Shown here in pieces: positions 47,664-56,321 of a DNA stretch of 64,000 nt. The position numbers and the translations under genes were made by a program. Origin of the DNA: Streptomyces sclerotialus (GTDB taxonomy: Bacteria > Actinomycetota > Actinomycetes > Streptomycetales > Streptomycetaceae); NCBI GenBank assembly GCA_000719105.1, contig JODX01000003.1, positions 186,001 to 250,000 of the forward strand, written 5' to 3'. The notes under the pieces are model-generated. The model ran no database searches and had not been told where the DNA came from. It saw nothing but the letters and a program-made list of their open reading frames with translations. Each line of letters begins with the position of its first letter. The first letter of the stretch is position 1.

Positions 47664-47696
47664 ACGGGCCGGGCACACCCGAAGTGCCCGGCCCGT
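47664..47696 (-). terminator. Terminator after the acyltransferase gene
   Basis: ACGGGCCGGGCAC (47664-47676) pairs perfectly with GTGCCCGGCCCGT (47684-47696) across a 7-base loop. It begins 3 bases past the acyltransferase stop and precedes the menG start. Confidence 0.9.
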
Positions 47697-47699
47697 ACG

Positions 47700-48887
47700 T
47701 CACGGCAACAGCCTCGGTCTCCGCTTCGCCGCCACGTCCTCCACCCATCCGCACAGCAGCACGAAGGCTCCGATCAGCACCCAGCCGACGCCGAACATGA
47801 ACCACTGGCTCTCCAGCGGCAGGTACTTCTCGAACGCGGGCACCTTCCAGAACTGGTCGATCAGCGGGACGGCCAGGATCAGCGCGATCTCGTGCCACAG
47901 GTAGATCGTCACCGCCCGTGCGTTGAAGACCGTCACGACCCGGTCGAGCCGCTTGAAGCGGGCCAGCCACGCGAAGTCGATCGAGAACCCCTCCTTGGCG
48001 TACATCAGCAGCGTCACGAACCCGGCCGAGAAGAACGCCTGGGCGAGCGGGATCTCGTCCAGGTCGTACGTGCCGAACTCGGCCCGGTGCGAGAACGCGA
48101 ACCACGCGCCGAACGCCAGCGCCGCGAGCGACCCGGCGACCACCGGACCGGGCTCGAGGCGGCGCAGGACCCCCTCGCGATGGGCGAAGCCCAGCATCCA
48201 GCAGAACAGGAAGATCGCCAGGTCGGTGAGCGCGGCGCCGAGCCGGTCGTCCGGCGGCGCCCACAGGAAGTGGAAGACCGTGACCGGCGCGAGGGACAGC
48301 AGCAGCACCGGCACGGGGGCCAGCCGGAAGACCTTGAGCAGCAGCGGCGAGAGCAGGACGAACCACAGGTACGTCCGCAGGTACCAGATGACCTCCCAGG
48401 CCTGCTCGCCCCACGCGTTGCCGGGCGGGTCGCCGAGCGGCACCACCCAGTAGACGATCTGCCGGCCGGGCATCCAGCCGTGGATCAGCATGGCCACGAC
48501 CACGAAGACGCCCCAGAACCAGTACGGGGGCAGCAGCCGCCGCACCCGGCTGCGCAGCACCTTGGCCGCGGGGCGCTCCAGGGACTTGGCCATCAGGGTG
48601 CCGGCCAGGGCGAACATGATGCCCATGGAGGGGAAGACCATGCCCGCCCAGGCCCATCCGAAGGTGTGGTACGTGACGACGCGGACCAGGGCGACGGCGC
48701 GCAGCGTGTCGAAGTAGCGGTCGCGTCCGGTGGTCCGTCCACCGGCCTGCCCACCCGGTGAAGGCGGTGCGTCGTCGCCCGGCGTCACGCGCGGGAGCGG
48801 AGCGGTGTCGGCGACGGCAGCGGCAGCGGCAGCGGCAGCGGCAGCGGCAGCGGCAGCAGCAGCGGCTCCCTTGCGGTGCGAGCCCAT
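47700..48887 (-). CDS. Acyltransferase-3 family membrane protein
   Basis: A 395-residue integral membrane protein with about ten hydrophobic segments, of the acyltransferase-3 (OafA/NodX-like) family. [24 protein letters not shown] near 57-80 holds the conserved Arg and His of helix 1. Residues 8-24 are an uninterrupted run of about 17 Ala encoded by a GCCGCT repeat. Its ATG overlaps the glycosyltransferase stop (TGATG), so it probably acylates the polysaccharide or lipid made by that enzyme. It ends at a strong terminator. Confidence 0.88.
   Translation of the reverse strand: MGSHRKGAAAAAAAAAAAAAAAAAVADTAPLPRVTPGDDAPPSPGGQAGGRTTGRDRYFDTLRAVALVRVVTYHTFGWAWAGMVFPSMGIMFALAGTLMAKSLERPAAKVLRSRVRRLLPPYWFWGVFVVVAMLIHGWMPGRQIVYWVVPLGDPPGNAWGEQAWEVIWYLRTYLWFVLLSPLLLKVFRLAPVPVLLLSLAPVTVFHFLWAPPDDRLGAALTDLAIFLFCWMLGFAHREGVLRRLEPGPVVAGSLAALAFGAWFAFSHRAEFGTYDLDEIPLAQAFFSAGFVTLLMYAKEGFSIDFAWLARFKRLDRVVTVFNARAVTIYLWHEIALILAVPLIDQFWKVPAFEKYLPLESQWFMFGVGWVLIGAFVLLCGWVEDVAAKRRPRLLP
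48815..48865. repeat. GCCGCT microsatellite (poly-alanine tract)
   Basis: About eight copies of the hexamer GGCAGC (plus strand) encode the Ala run at the N-terminus of the acyltransferase. It is in frame, so length changes would only vary the Ala count. Confidence 0.92.
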
Positions 48888-51199
48888 CAGCTCGCCCCCG
48901 CCGGCGTGCCGACCTCACCCGTGCGCTTCAGTTTCTGCCAGCGCAGCCGGCCGCCGGTGAGGGCCGTGACGCAGGAGTGGATCAGGACCAGGTACATCAT
49001 CTGGCGGTACGCGAGCTGCTGGAGCGGCAGCATCAGCAGGTACCGGTACTTCTCCTTGTCCAGCTTGAACGCGTAGCCGGCGCAGACGAGCTGGACGCCG
49101 AGCACCGCGAGCCAGGCGAGCAGGGACGCCTGGAAGTCGACGAAGATCATGGCGTACGCCGTGAAGACGTCGATCAGCGGCGCGCAGAGCGGGGTGAGGA
49201 TCTGGAAGATCACCACCAGTGGCATGCCGACGCGGCCGAAGCGTCCCGAGGGGCCCTTGTCCAGGAGGGACTTGCGGTGCTTCCAGAGCGCCTGCATGGT
49301 GCCGTACGACCAGCGGTAGCGCTGCGACCAGAGCTGCTTGAGCGAACCGGGCGCCTCCGTCCAGGCGCGGGCGTGCTCCTGGTAGACGACCCGCCAGCCC
49401 TCGCGGTGCATGGCGATGGTGATGTCGGTGTCCTCGGCGAGGGTGTCCTCGCTCATCCCGCCGACCTGGAGCACCGCGTCCCGGCGGAACGCGCCGATGG
49501 CGCCCGGGATGGTGGGCATGCAGCGCAGCAGGTCGTACATGCGGCGGTCGAGGTTGAAGCCCATCACGTACTCGATGTGCTGCCAGGCGCCGATCATGGT
49601 GTTGCGGTTGCCGACCTTGGCGTTGCCCGCGACGGCGCCGACCCCGGGGTCGGCGAAGGGCTGCACCAGCTGCCGTACGGTGTCGGGCTCGAAGACGGTG
49701 TCGCCGTCCATCATCACGACGATGTCGTGGCCGGCGCTGCGCACGCCGTTGTTGAGGGCGGCGGGCTTGCCCGCGTTCTCCTGGCGGATGACCCGGACGT
49801 TCGTCATGCCGAGCGAGTCGGCCGCGGCGCGCGCGATCTCGGAGGTGCCGTCCGACGAGCCGTCGTCCACGACGATGATCTCGATCGGATGGGTGCTCCT
49901 CGCCAGTGACTCGAGGGTGTTGGCGATGCACTCCTTCTCGTTGTAGGCGGGCACGATCACCGTCACCGGCCGGGTGACCGTCGGCCCCCAGCTGAACCTG
50001 CGTCTGTTGCGCTTGCGGTAGTGGCGGCGGGCGAGGATCAGCATCATCCCGAAGCGGCCGATGACCGCGACGCCGACGACGACGAGTCCGGCCGAGAGCG
50101 CCGGTACGACCCGCTCGGCGACCCACACGGCGGCGACGAGGGCCTTGCCCTCGTAGAGGGTGGTGCCGGTGGCGGTGCGGTGGGCGGCCTGGAGGGCGGC
50201 CGTGCTGTTCTGGTCGTCGCCCTGGCTGCCGTCCTGGTTGCCGTTCTGGCTGCCGTTCTGCTGGGCCGGAGTACCGGGCTGCCCGGCAGCCGGGGACCCG
50301 CCTGCGGCTGCCTGCTGGCCCTGCTCCTCCATGGCGCCGCTGATGGTGGTGAAGGTGTAGCCCTTCTTCCGCATCTTCTCGATGTACTTGCCGAGCGCCT
50401 TCACGGTCTGCGAGCGGTCGCCGCCCGCGTCGTGCATGAGGACCGACGCGCCCTCGCCGTCCTCGGGAGTGGCCCACTTGATGATCTTCGAGACGCCGGG
50501 CTTCTTCCAGTCGTCGCTGTCGGTGTCGATGAAGACGCTGGTGTAGCCCTCCTCGCCGAGCTTCTTGTAGACGGGCCAGCTGTAGTTGTCGATGGCGTCC
50601 ATCTCGGAGGAGTACGGCGCGCGGAACAGCGTGGTCGTGATGCCGGCCGCGCCCGCGAGCGCGAGCTGCGTCTGCTCTATCTCACGGGTGATGCGGGAGT
50701 CGCTCTGGTACGACAGGTCGACGTGCGTGAAGGTGTGGATGCCGATCTCGTGGCCCTGGTCGACCATGTCGTTCACGATGCCGGGGTAGCGCGACACCAT
50801 CGAGCCGACCAGGAAGAAGGTCGCCGGGACGTCGTACTCCTCCAGGACCTTCAGGATCTCGGGCGTCCAGGTCGGGTTGGGGCCGTCGTCGAAGGTGAGC
50901 GCGATCGTCTTGTCCGGCACCGACTGGGTCACCGCCTGCCCGCCGCGGAACGACAGGATCGGGCCGCCCTCGAGGACGTCGTCGGGTACGTCACTGGAAC
51001 TGGCCCCGGAGCGGACGCGCTGGTCGCCGCCGACCTCGGCGCGCAGATAGCCGTCGAGGAGCATCACGCTGGTCAGTGCGAGCAGAAGCAGCAGGGCGAG
51101 GATGGCGCGGGGCTTCTGCAGCGCGGCCGCCTTGCCGCGGGCCCGCTCGATCTTCGAGGGGGCGCGCCGGCGGCGGCGTGGAGGCGTCGTCGTGGTCAT
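48887..51199 (-). CDS. Bifunctional polysaccharide deacetylase / family 2 glycosyltransferase
   Basis: A 770-residue membrane enzyme. After a basic N-terminus and one helix near 32-50, a NodB deacetylase domain covers about 95-290 ([18 protein letters not shown]; the metal motif HTFTHVDLS). A Gln/Asn/Gly linker and a second helix follow. The GT2 domain covers about 390-640: [43 protein letters not shown] and QRYRWSYG (QxxRW) are the substrate and catalytic motifs of processive beta-glycosyltransferases. C-terminal helices complete the export pore. The architecture resembles the Streptomyces MatB-type PNAG-like polymer synthase. ATG 51199 follows the small membrane protein by 19 bases. Product is inferred. 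Confidence 0.92.
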   Translation of the reverse strand: MTTTTPPRRRRRAPSKIERARGKAAALQKPRAILALLLLLALTSVMLLDGYLRAEVGGDQRVRSGASSSDVPDDVLEGGPILSFRGGQAVTQSVPDKTIALTFDDGPNPTWTPEILKVLEEYDVPATFFLVGSMVSRYPGIVNDMVDQGHEIGIHTFTHVDLSYQSDSRITREIEQTQLALAGAAGITTTLFRAPYSSEMDAIDNYSWPVYKKLGEEGYTSVFIDTDSDDWKKPGVSKIIKWATPEDGEGASVLMHDAGGDRSQTVKALGKYIEKMRKKGYTFTTISGAMEEQGQQAAAGGSPAAGQPGTPAQQNGSQNGNQDGSQGDDQNSTAALQAAHRTATGTTLYEGKALVAAVWVAERVVPALSAGLVVVGVAVIGRFGMMLILARRHYRKRNRRRFSWGPTVTRPVTVIVPAYNEKECIANTLESLARSTHPIEIIVVDDGSSDGTSEIARAAADSLGMTNVRVIRQENAGKPAALNNGVRSAGHDIVVMMDGDTVFEPDTVRQLVQPFADPGVGAVAGNAKVGNRNTMIGAWQHIEYVMGFNLDRRMYDLLRCMPTIPGAIGAFRRDAVLQVGGMSEDTLAEDTDITIAMHREGWRVVYQEHARAWTEAPGSLKQLWSQRYRWSYGTMQALWKHRKSLLDKGPSGRFGRVGMPLVVIFQILTPLCAPLIDVFTAYAMIFVDFQASLLAWLAVLGVQLVCAGYAFKLDKEKYRYLLMLPLQQLAYRQMMYLVLIHSCVTALTGGRLRWQKLKRTGEVGTPAGAS

Positions 51200-51218
51200 G
51201 TGTGTGGCTGCGTTCCGG

Positions 51219-51662
51219 TCAGTCGGCGGATGCGGAGGCGGAGACGGAAGCGGAGGGGGACGGAGCGACGGGGGCGCCCGAGGGCGGGGCGCCGCTCGGG
51301 GCTCCGGAAGGGGCACCCGACGGGAATCCGGAGGGGGTGACACCGCCCTGCGGCTGCGCGCCGCCGCCCGGGGCGACGGCCTGCCCGCCGTCACCGAAGG
51401 GGAAGAGCTCGGACGGGGACGAGGAGATGCCCCAGCCCATGAAGGCCAGACCCAGCACCACGGCGTAACCGATGCAGACGACCCCCAGGAGCATGCCCAT
51501 CCGGCGCAGCAGCCTGGCCCTGCGCCCGGAGTTGTCGACGAACACGGGGCCCTCTTCGGACCCGGCGGCCCTGCCGCCGCGTTTACGGCGGCGGCCGCGC
51601 ACCGGCGCGGCGGCGGGAGCGGCCTCGGGCGCGTGGTTTTCGATGACGGACTCGGATTGCAT
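51219..51662 (-). CDS. Small single-helix membrane protein with Gly/Pro/Ser tail
   Basis: A 147-residue protein with no recognised domain. Residues 1-50 are cytoplasmic-like and basic (RGRRRKRGGRA, GRRARLLRR), residues 55-80 form one membrane helix (MGMLLGVVCIGYAVVLGLAFMG), and the rest is an exported-side tail of repeated PSGAPSGAPSGA and Ser-Ala units. It is the first gene of the deacetylase/glycosyltransferase/acyltransferase operon and may be an accessory subunit. Function unknown. Confidence 0.7.
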   Translation of the reverse strand: MQSESVIENHAPEAAPAAAPVRGRRRKRGGRAAGSEEGPVFVDNSGRRARLLRRMGMLLGVVCIGYAVVLGLAFMGWGISSSPSELFPFGDGGQAVAPGGGAQPQGGVTPSGFPSGAPSGAPSGAPPSGAPVAPSPSASVSASASAD

Positions 51663-51923
51663 TCCCCGAATGTTAGAGATCGTTTATGTGGCCGAAACTC
51701 AGAATTCGTTGTGAGCCGACCATGAGAATGACTTCAGCCTGTCTCTTTCCTTAGAGATTCCAAGAGCGCAGGTGAGAGCCGTGCGCGGCACCTGCGCCCG
51801 ATATCCCCCGCTTCCCGTACCGGAGTTGCCCGCTTGATACCGCCTTTCCCGTGAGAAAGCTGTGAGTCCATGACCTCCGCACGGCACAGCCGGGTGTGGT
51901 TCATTTCGACTGCGGAATCGATC
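51663..51923. other. Divergent intergenic region
   Basis: About 260 bases between the polysaccharide operon (minus) and the GH18-like lipoprotein (plus), AT-richer than the genes. It must hold both promoters. TTAGAGAT occurs twice (51673 and 51751), the second inside a short TCTCT/AGAGA dyad. No known operator was recognised. Confidence 0.5.
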
Positions 51924-51960
51924 ACGGAAACGGATTTTGTTTCCGTCCTGAGACGGAAAT
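51924..51960 (+). promoter_or_regulatory. Mutually exclusive hairpins in the lipoprotein leader
   Basis: GTTTCCGT (51939-51946) can pair with ACGGAAAC upstream (51924-51931, 7-base loop) or with ACGGAAA downstream (51953-51959, 6-base loop), but not both. The element ends 22 bases before the ATG. It could be an RNA switch or three direct/inverted protein-binding half-sites. Confidence 0.45.
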
Positions 51961-51982
51961 CACGAGAGCGGGTGCTTACGCA

Positions 51983-53023
51983 ATGAGGAGTTTCCTGAGG
52001 CCGGCCGCCGGGCTCGTCTGCCTGGTGGCGCTGGCCTGCGCGGGCTGCTCCGCGGGCTCGGACGGCGACGGCTCCTCGTCCGACGCGTCGACGGCACAGG
52101 CGCAGCCGGACCCCGGCAGCAGCGGCGGCACCGGCACCGGCGGGCCGTCGACGGCGTACGCGCCCTACGTGAGCGCCACGACCGCGTACGACCTCGACTC
52201 GGCGGGCTCGGCGTCGGCGTACAACCTGGCGTTCGTGATCGCGGACGGCGACGACTGCACCCCCACCTGGGGCGGGACGTCGGCGATCGACGACTCGGCG
52301 GTGGCCTCCCGTATCTCGGCGCTCGCGGACTCGGGCGCGACCGTGCGGGTGTCCTTCGGCGGGGCGTCGGGGACGGAGCTCGCCGAGGCCTGCGACAGCG
52401 CGGAGGAGCTCGCCGAGGCGTACGGGCAGGCCCTCGACGCGGCCGGGGCGACCGCTGCGGACTTCGACGTCGAGGGCGACGCGCTGACGGACGCCGACTC
52501 GATCGACCTGCGCTCGGAGGCGATAGCCCTGCTCCAGGAGGAACGGAGCGACCTGTCGGTGTCGTTCACCCTCCCCGTCATGCCCTCCGGCCTGGACGAC
52601 GACAGCGTGTCCCTGCTGGAGTCCGCGAACAACCACTCCGTGCAGGTCTCCACGGTCAACATCATGACCATGAACTACGGCAGCACCTACGACGGTGACA
52701 TGGGCGACTACGCGGAGACGTCCGCCGAGGCCGCCCACGACCAGCTCGCCGACGTCTTCGGGCTGTCGGACGAGGGCGCGTGGCACGGCCTGGCCCTCAC
52801 CTCGATGATCGGCGTCAACGACGTGGACAACGAGACGTTCACGCTGGAGGACGCCACGCAGGTACGGGAGTTCGCCGAGGAGAAGGGCATCGCCTGGGTG
52901 TCGATGTGGGCGTCCTTCCGCGACCGGCAGTGCGACGAGGACTCCGGCTCGGACGACGCGTCCACCGACTGCAGCGGGGTGGAGCAGGAGGACGGGGCGT
53001 TCGCGGAGGCGTTCTCGGGCTGA
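51983..53023 (+). CDS. GH18 chitinase-like lipoprotein
   Basis: A 346-residue exported protein. The signal region RSFLRPAAGLVCLVALACAGC gives a lipoprotein-like Cys22, though the -3 residue is atypical. A Ser/Gly/Asp linker runs to about residue 58. The rest resembles family 18 glycosidases: SFGGASG (125-130) matches the SxGG motif and DFDVEGDAL (160-168) the DxDxE motif with Glu164 as catalytic acid, although the DG that normally opens the longer motif is replaced. MTMNYG near 230 is the next conserved strand. It may hydrolyse or only bind chitin-like polymers. ATG 51983 is chosen to give the signal peptide. Confidence 0.8.
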   Translation: MRSFLRPAAGLVCLVALACAGCSAGSDGDGSSSDASTAQAQPDPGSSGGTGTGGPSTAYAPYVSATTAYDLDSAGSASAYNLAFVIADGDDCTPTWGGTSAIDDSAVASRISALADSGATVRVSFGGASGTELAEACDSAEELAEAYGQALDAAGATAADFDVEGDALTDADSIDLRSEAIALLQEERSDLSVSFTLPVMPSGLDDDSVSLLESANNHSVQVSTVNIMTMNYGSTYDGDMGDYAETSAEAAHDQLADVFGLSDEGAWHGLALTSMIGVNDVDNETFTLEDATQVREFAEEKGIAWVSMWASFRDRQCDEDSGSDDASTDCSGVEQEDGAFAEAFSG

Positions 53024-53055
53024 AAGCCCGTGTCATGTCCCCGCTCGCGAGCGGC

Positions 53056-53505
53056 TCAACGCCTGCGGTGCACCAGCCGCCCCGCGCACACCGTGGCGAG
53101 ACAGGCGCCGGTCGCGTCGAGGACGGCGAGGTCGGCGCGCCCGCTCGGGACGACGGCCGTGGGCCGCCCCCGCCGGAGGACCACCACGTCGTTCCGCTCG
53201 GCGGCCGCCCGCAGTTCGGGCGTGCCCGCGTACTCCTCCAGCACCGCGACCGCACCCGACTTGAGCACCGCGTGGATGCGTTCGCGCGGTGTCGGCGCGT
53301 CCGGGAGCGGGCCGTCGTGGACGCGGGCGGGACCCAGGGTGCCCGGCCAGCGCCGTACGCGGGCACTCGGATACAGCTTCAGCAGCTCGGCCAGCGTGCC
53401 CACGGCGGCCACCTGGCCGCCCTCCACGGCGACGGCGCCCTCCTTGAGGGGCTTGTCGTCGTCCCATGCGTGCCGCAGCTCGTCCGCGGCATGAATCGTC
53501 AGCAC
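53056..53505 (-). CDS. Amidohydrolase (imidazolonepropionase)-like domain fragment protein
   Basis: A 149-residue protein with the look of the composite beta-sandwich halves of amidohydrolases (LTIHAADELRHAWDDD at the start, EGAVAVEGGQVAAVGTLAEL near 22-42, and RADLAVLDATGACLATVCAGRLVHR at the end) but lacking the metal-binding barrel. It sits 37 bases downstream of mqnC on the same strand. Some futalosine pathways use an aminofutalosine deaminase of the amidohydrolase family, so a relation by descent is conceivable; as it stands it should not be catalytic. GTG 53505 is the start. It is convergent with the GH18 gene. Confidence 0.65.
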   Translation of the reverse strand: MLTIHAADELRHAWDDDKPLKEGAVAVEGGQVAAVGTLAELLKLYPSARVRRWPGTLGPARVHDGPLPDAPTPRERIHAVLKSGAVAVLEEYAGTPELRAAAERNDVVVLRRGRPTAVVPSGRADLAVLDATGACLATVCAGRLVHRRR

Positions 53506-53542
53506 GTCAGTATGAAAAGGGCAGAACGGCAGTGCTCACGCG

Positions 53543-54742
53543 CTAGTTGGACGCGATCAGCTTCAGCTCGGGGTGGGCCGTGCCGCCCTCGATGGCCGTG
53601 GACGAGATGTGGGAGACCACGCGGTCGTCGACGGGGTCGTTCGCCGGGTCGTCGTGAATGACGAGGTGCTCGTACGTCGTGGACCGCTGGGCGGGGACGC
53701 GTCCGGCCTTGCGGATCAGGTCGATGAGCTCCAGCCGGTTGGAGCGGTGCCTGGCGCCGGCGGAGGACACCACGTTCTCCTCCAGCATGACCGAGCCGAG
53801 GTCGTCCGCGCCGTAGTGCATGGAGAGCTGGCCGACCTCCTTGCCCGTGGTCAGCCAGGAGCCCTGGATGTGCGCCACGTTGTCCAGGAAGATCCGGGCG
53901 ATGGCGATCATGCGCAGGTACTCGAAGATCGTGGCCTGCGTACGGCCCTTGAGGTGGTTGTTCTCCGGCTGGTACGTGTACGGGATGAAGGCGCGGAAGC
54001 CGCCCGTCCGGTCCTGTACGTCACGGATCATGCGCAGGTGCTCGATGCGCTCGGCGTTGGTCTCGCCGGTGCCCATGAGCATGGTGGAGGTGGACTCCAC
54101 GCCCAGGTTGTGCGCGGTCTCCATGATCTCCAGCCAGCGCTCGCCGCTCTCCTTCAGCGGGGCGATGGCCTTGCGCGGCCGCTCCGGCAGCAGTTCGGCG
54201 CCGGCGCCCGCGAAGGAGTCGAGGCCCGCCGCGTGGATGCGCTGGATCGCCTCCTCCACGCTCACCTTGGAGATCCGGGCCATGTGCTCGACCTCGGAGG
54301 CGCCGAGGGAGTGGATGACCAGCTGCGGGAACGCCTGCTTGATCGCGGAGAAGTGCTGCTCGTAGTACTCCACACCGAAGTCCGGGTGGTGCCCGCCCTG
54401 GAACATGATCTGCGTGCCGCCGAGCTCGACGGTCTCCGCGCAGCGGCGCAGGATGTCGTCGAGATCCCGCGTCCACCCCTTCTTGGTGTCCTTGGGCGCG
54501 GCGTAGAAGGCGCAGAACTTGCACGCCGTCACGCAGACGTTCGTGTAGTTGATGTTCCGCTCGATGATGTACGTCGCGATGTGCTCCGTACCCGCGTACT
54601 TCCGCCTGCGGATGGCGTCGGCGGCGGCGCCCAGCGCGTGCAGCGGGGCGTCGCGGTACAGGTCGAGCGCCTCTTCGGGAGTGATCCGCCCACCGTCAGC
54701 GGCACGGTCGAGAACGGACTGGAGGTCGGCCTTCTCGGTCAC
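53543..54742 (-). CDS. mqnC: Cyclic dehypoxanthine futalosine synthase (radical SAM)
   Basis: A 399-residue radical SAM enzyme of the futalosine menaquinone pathway, which cyclises dehypoxanthine futalosine. Cys70, Cys74 and Cys77 (CVTACKFC) bind the 4Fe-4S cluster. MFQGGHHPDFGVEYYEQ near 120-135, PYTYQPENNHLKG near 275 and LSMHYGADDLGSVMLEENVVSSAG near 330-352 are MqnC/MqnE-family signatures; the length and absence of MqnE-specific wording favour MqnC. GTG 54742 is preceded by GAAAGGGA. It works with MqnA, encoded at 58110. Confidence 0.94.
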   Translation of the reverse strand: MTEKADLQSVLDRAADGGRITPEEALDLYRDAPLHALGAAADAIRRRKYAGTEHIATYIIERNINYTNVCVTACKFCAFYAAPKDTKKGWTRDLDDILRRCAETVELGGTQIMFQGGHHPDFGVEYYEQHFSAIKQAFPQLVIHSLGASEVEHMARISKVSVEEAIQRIHAAGLDSFAGAGAELLPERPRKAIAPLKESGERWLEIMETAHNLGVESTSTMLMGTGETNAERIEHLRMIRDVQDRTGGFRAFIPYTYQPENNHLKGRTQATIFEYLRMIAIARIFLDNVAHIQGSWLTTGKEVGQLSMHYGADDLGSVMLEENVVSSAGARHRSNRLELIDLIRKAGRVPAQRSTTYEHLVIHDDPANDPVDDRVVSHISSTAIEGGTAHPELKLIASN

Positions 54743-54810
54743 CGGGGTCCCTTTCAGGTGGGTGTGGGCGGTCCAGGCCAGCGTACGCCAGCACCCTGGA
54801 CCCCCTGACG

Positions 54811-55548
54811 TCAGGCCGCGTACGCCCCCGACAACAGCCCCACGTACGCGCCCGCGATCAGGGCCGGGCCGATCGGGTACGCCGTCCGCGTCCCGATCCT
54901 CCGTGCCACGACGAGCCCCAGCCCGTACAGCCCGCCGAACAGGAACCCCGCGAAGGTCCCCAGGACGACGGCGCCCCCTCCGTACCACCCGAGCACGGCC
55001 CCGAGCCCGAGCGCGAGCTTCACGTCACCGAAGCCGAGACCGTTGGGGTGGACCAGGAACAGCAGGAAGTACACGCCGCCCAGCACCAGCGACCCGAGCA
55101 CCGCGGTGAGCCACTCCCCCGCGTGCCCGGGCACCAGCGCCACGACTCCCAGCAGCACGACCGCCGCCCCGGCCAGCGGCAGCGTCAGCACGTCCGGCAG
55201 CCGGTGCACCCGGAAGTCGACGAGGGCCAGCAGTACGGCGACCGGCGCGAGCAGCAGCCAGACGGCCAGCTCGGGGCGGGGGCCGGTGGCGGCGGCGAGG
55301 GTGGCGCATATGAGGGCGGTCACGAGGGCCGCGGCGGCCGTGCCCGGCCCGTAGCGGGTGCCGTCCGCGCACCGGGCGGGCCCGAGCCATCCGCCCGCCG
55401 GGCCGGTGATCGGGTGCCCGGCGGGGCAGGCGTCCTGCCAGGGTTCCTCGGGTTCGACCGATAAGCGGTGCGCGGGTCTCGGTACGAGGGTGCCTGCGGC
55501 GGCTCCCCAGAGGGCGGCGCCCACCGTTACCCAGTGGTGGGCGTCCAC
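54811..55548 (-). CDS. A24-family prepilin peptidase
   Basis: A 245-residue membrane protease with about seven hydrophobic segments. Asp111 (LVDFRVHRLPD) and Asp175 (GFGDVKLA) are the paired catalytic aspartates of type IV prepilin peptidases. An N-terminal segment retains Cys41 and Cys60, a remnant of the cytoplasmic domain. No pilin genes are nearby. GTG 55548 directly follows the stop of the small GntR gene (TGA-GTG, no gap), so translation is coupled. Confidence 0.88.
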   Translation of the reverse strand: MDAHHWVTVGAALWGAAAGTLVPRPAHRLSVEPEEPWQDACPAGHPITGPAGGWLGPARCADGTRYGPGTAAAALVTALICATLAAATGPRPELAVWLLLAPVAVLLALVDFRVHRLPDVLTLPLAGAAVVLLGVVALVPGHAGEWLTAVLGSLVLGGVYFLLFLVHPNGLGFGDVKLALGLGAVLGWYGGGAVVLGTFAGFLFGGLYGLGLVVARRIGTRTAYPIGPALIAGAYVGLLSGAYAA

Positions 55549-55776
55549 TCAGCGTTCCTTGACGAAGGAGCCCATGCCGCGTGTGGTGATGATGAGGCCC
55601 TCTTCGCGGAGGGCCGCGGTGGCTTTGCGGACGGTGACACGGGAGACCCCGAACTCCTGCTCCAGCTTCACCTCGGAGATCAGTCCGCGTACCGGGTACT
55701 CACCGCTGGCGATCCTCGCCCGGAGCACTTCGGCGATCTGGTGCCACTTGGGCCTCGTCGGGTCGAATTCGAACAC
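55549..55776 (-). CDS. Minimal GntR-type DNA-binding protein
   Basis: A 75-residue protein that is only the GntR winged helix: WHQIAEVLRARIASGEYPVRG, VKLEQEFGVSRVTVRKATAAL and the wing RGMGSFVKE. There is no effector domain. Such short regulators are common in Streptomyces next to pairs of small proteins like the two on the other side. GTG 55776 is the start. It is divergent from the 67-residue gene, with a dyad between them. Its target is probably this divergent promoter. Confidence 0.85.
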   Translation of the reverse strand: MFEFDPTRPKWHQIAEVLRARIASGEYPVRGLISEVKLEQEFGVSRVTVRKATAALREEGLIITTRGMGSFVKER

Positions 55777-55825
55777 AAGCGAACTGTACGTAAGGTGGCT
55801 CGGGTAGGCATAGCAACAGTTTTAA

Positions 55826-55847
55826 TAGCCTAGGTATAGACAGGCTA
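55826..55847. promoter_or_regulatory. Candidate GntR operator
   Basis: TAGCCT and AGGCTA form an inverted repeat 10 bases apart in an AT-rich stretch between the small GntR gene and the divergent small gene. Confidence 0.4.
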
Positions 55848-55939
55848 GTACAGGCTCAGTACGGTGAGGCATCAGGAAACCCCGGCGACGGATTGCGGCC
55901 GTCCCGGGGCATGGCCAACGCTGCTAGAGGAGCGCCGAC

Positions 55940-56143
55940 ATGCCGGACCTTATCGTCCAACTCCTGACCTGGGTACTGAGTCCCTTGCTCCCCCGCCCCC
56001 GCGGACGCCACCGCGCCGGACACCTGCCCGCCCCGCCGCCGTTCCTCGTCCCGCCCCCGCCGCCCCGCTTCACCGAACGGCTCGACGGAAGCGCGTCCCG
56101 CCTGGTGCGCCCCTACGTTCTCGCCGCGGAGGCCGGAGCATGA
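55940..56143 (+). CDS. Small conserved-looking Streptomyces protein, function unknown
   Basis: A 67-residue protein: a short amphipathic start (MPDLIVQLLTWVLSPLLP), a GRHRAGHL segment, a proline run (PAPPPFLVPPPPPR) and the ending LDGSASRLVRPYVLAAEA. The pattern of GRHR, proline linker and LDG-x-A-x-x-LVRPY is one remembered from many small Streptomyces proteins beside GntR-like regulators. GAGGAG stands 7 bases before the ATG. Its TGA overlaps the ATG of the next small gene (ATGA). Confidence 0.75.
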   Translation: MPDLIVQLLTWVLSPLLPRPRGRHRAGHLPAPPPFLVPPPPPRFTERLDGSASRLVRPYVLAAEAGA

Positions 56144-56321
56144 CCCGCCGCCCGGTCCGCATGTGCGCCCGCTGCGGAAGGTCACCGACAGCCCCGTCCT
56201 GGTCCACGAGGTGCACTCCGCCAGCGGCCCCGGCTTCAACGTCTACGCCTGTCCCGACTGCGCCCCGCACTACCCGCCCCAGCAGGACCCACTGGAGTGG
56301 CTGGAGTCACTCGACCTTTGA
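56140..56321 (+). pseudogene. Frameshifted small zinc-ribbon-like protein
   Basis: ATG 56140 starts MTRRPVRMCARCGR, then near 56176-56182 the coherent frame jumps. The remaining part, VTDSPVLVHEVHSASGPGFN followed by VYACPDCAPHYPPQQDP and ending LEWLESLDL with TGA 56319-56321, is read one base off. One missing base (GGAAGGTCACC for GGAAGGGTCACC) restores a 60-residue protein with two CxxC pairs (CARC and CPDC) able to bind zinc. It is either a recent pseudogene, a sequencing error or a programmed shift. The end overlaps the convergent kinase gene by 15 bases. Confidence 0.75.

Noticed and set aside
53041..53054. CCGCTCGCGAGCGG palindrome between convergent stops
   Set aside because: Self-complementary but with no room for a loop; too weak to call a terminator.
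55549..56321. Possible integrative-element remnant (small GntR and small proteins)
   Set aside because: No integrase, replication gene, tRNA end or attachment-site duplication is visible nearby.
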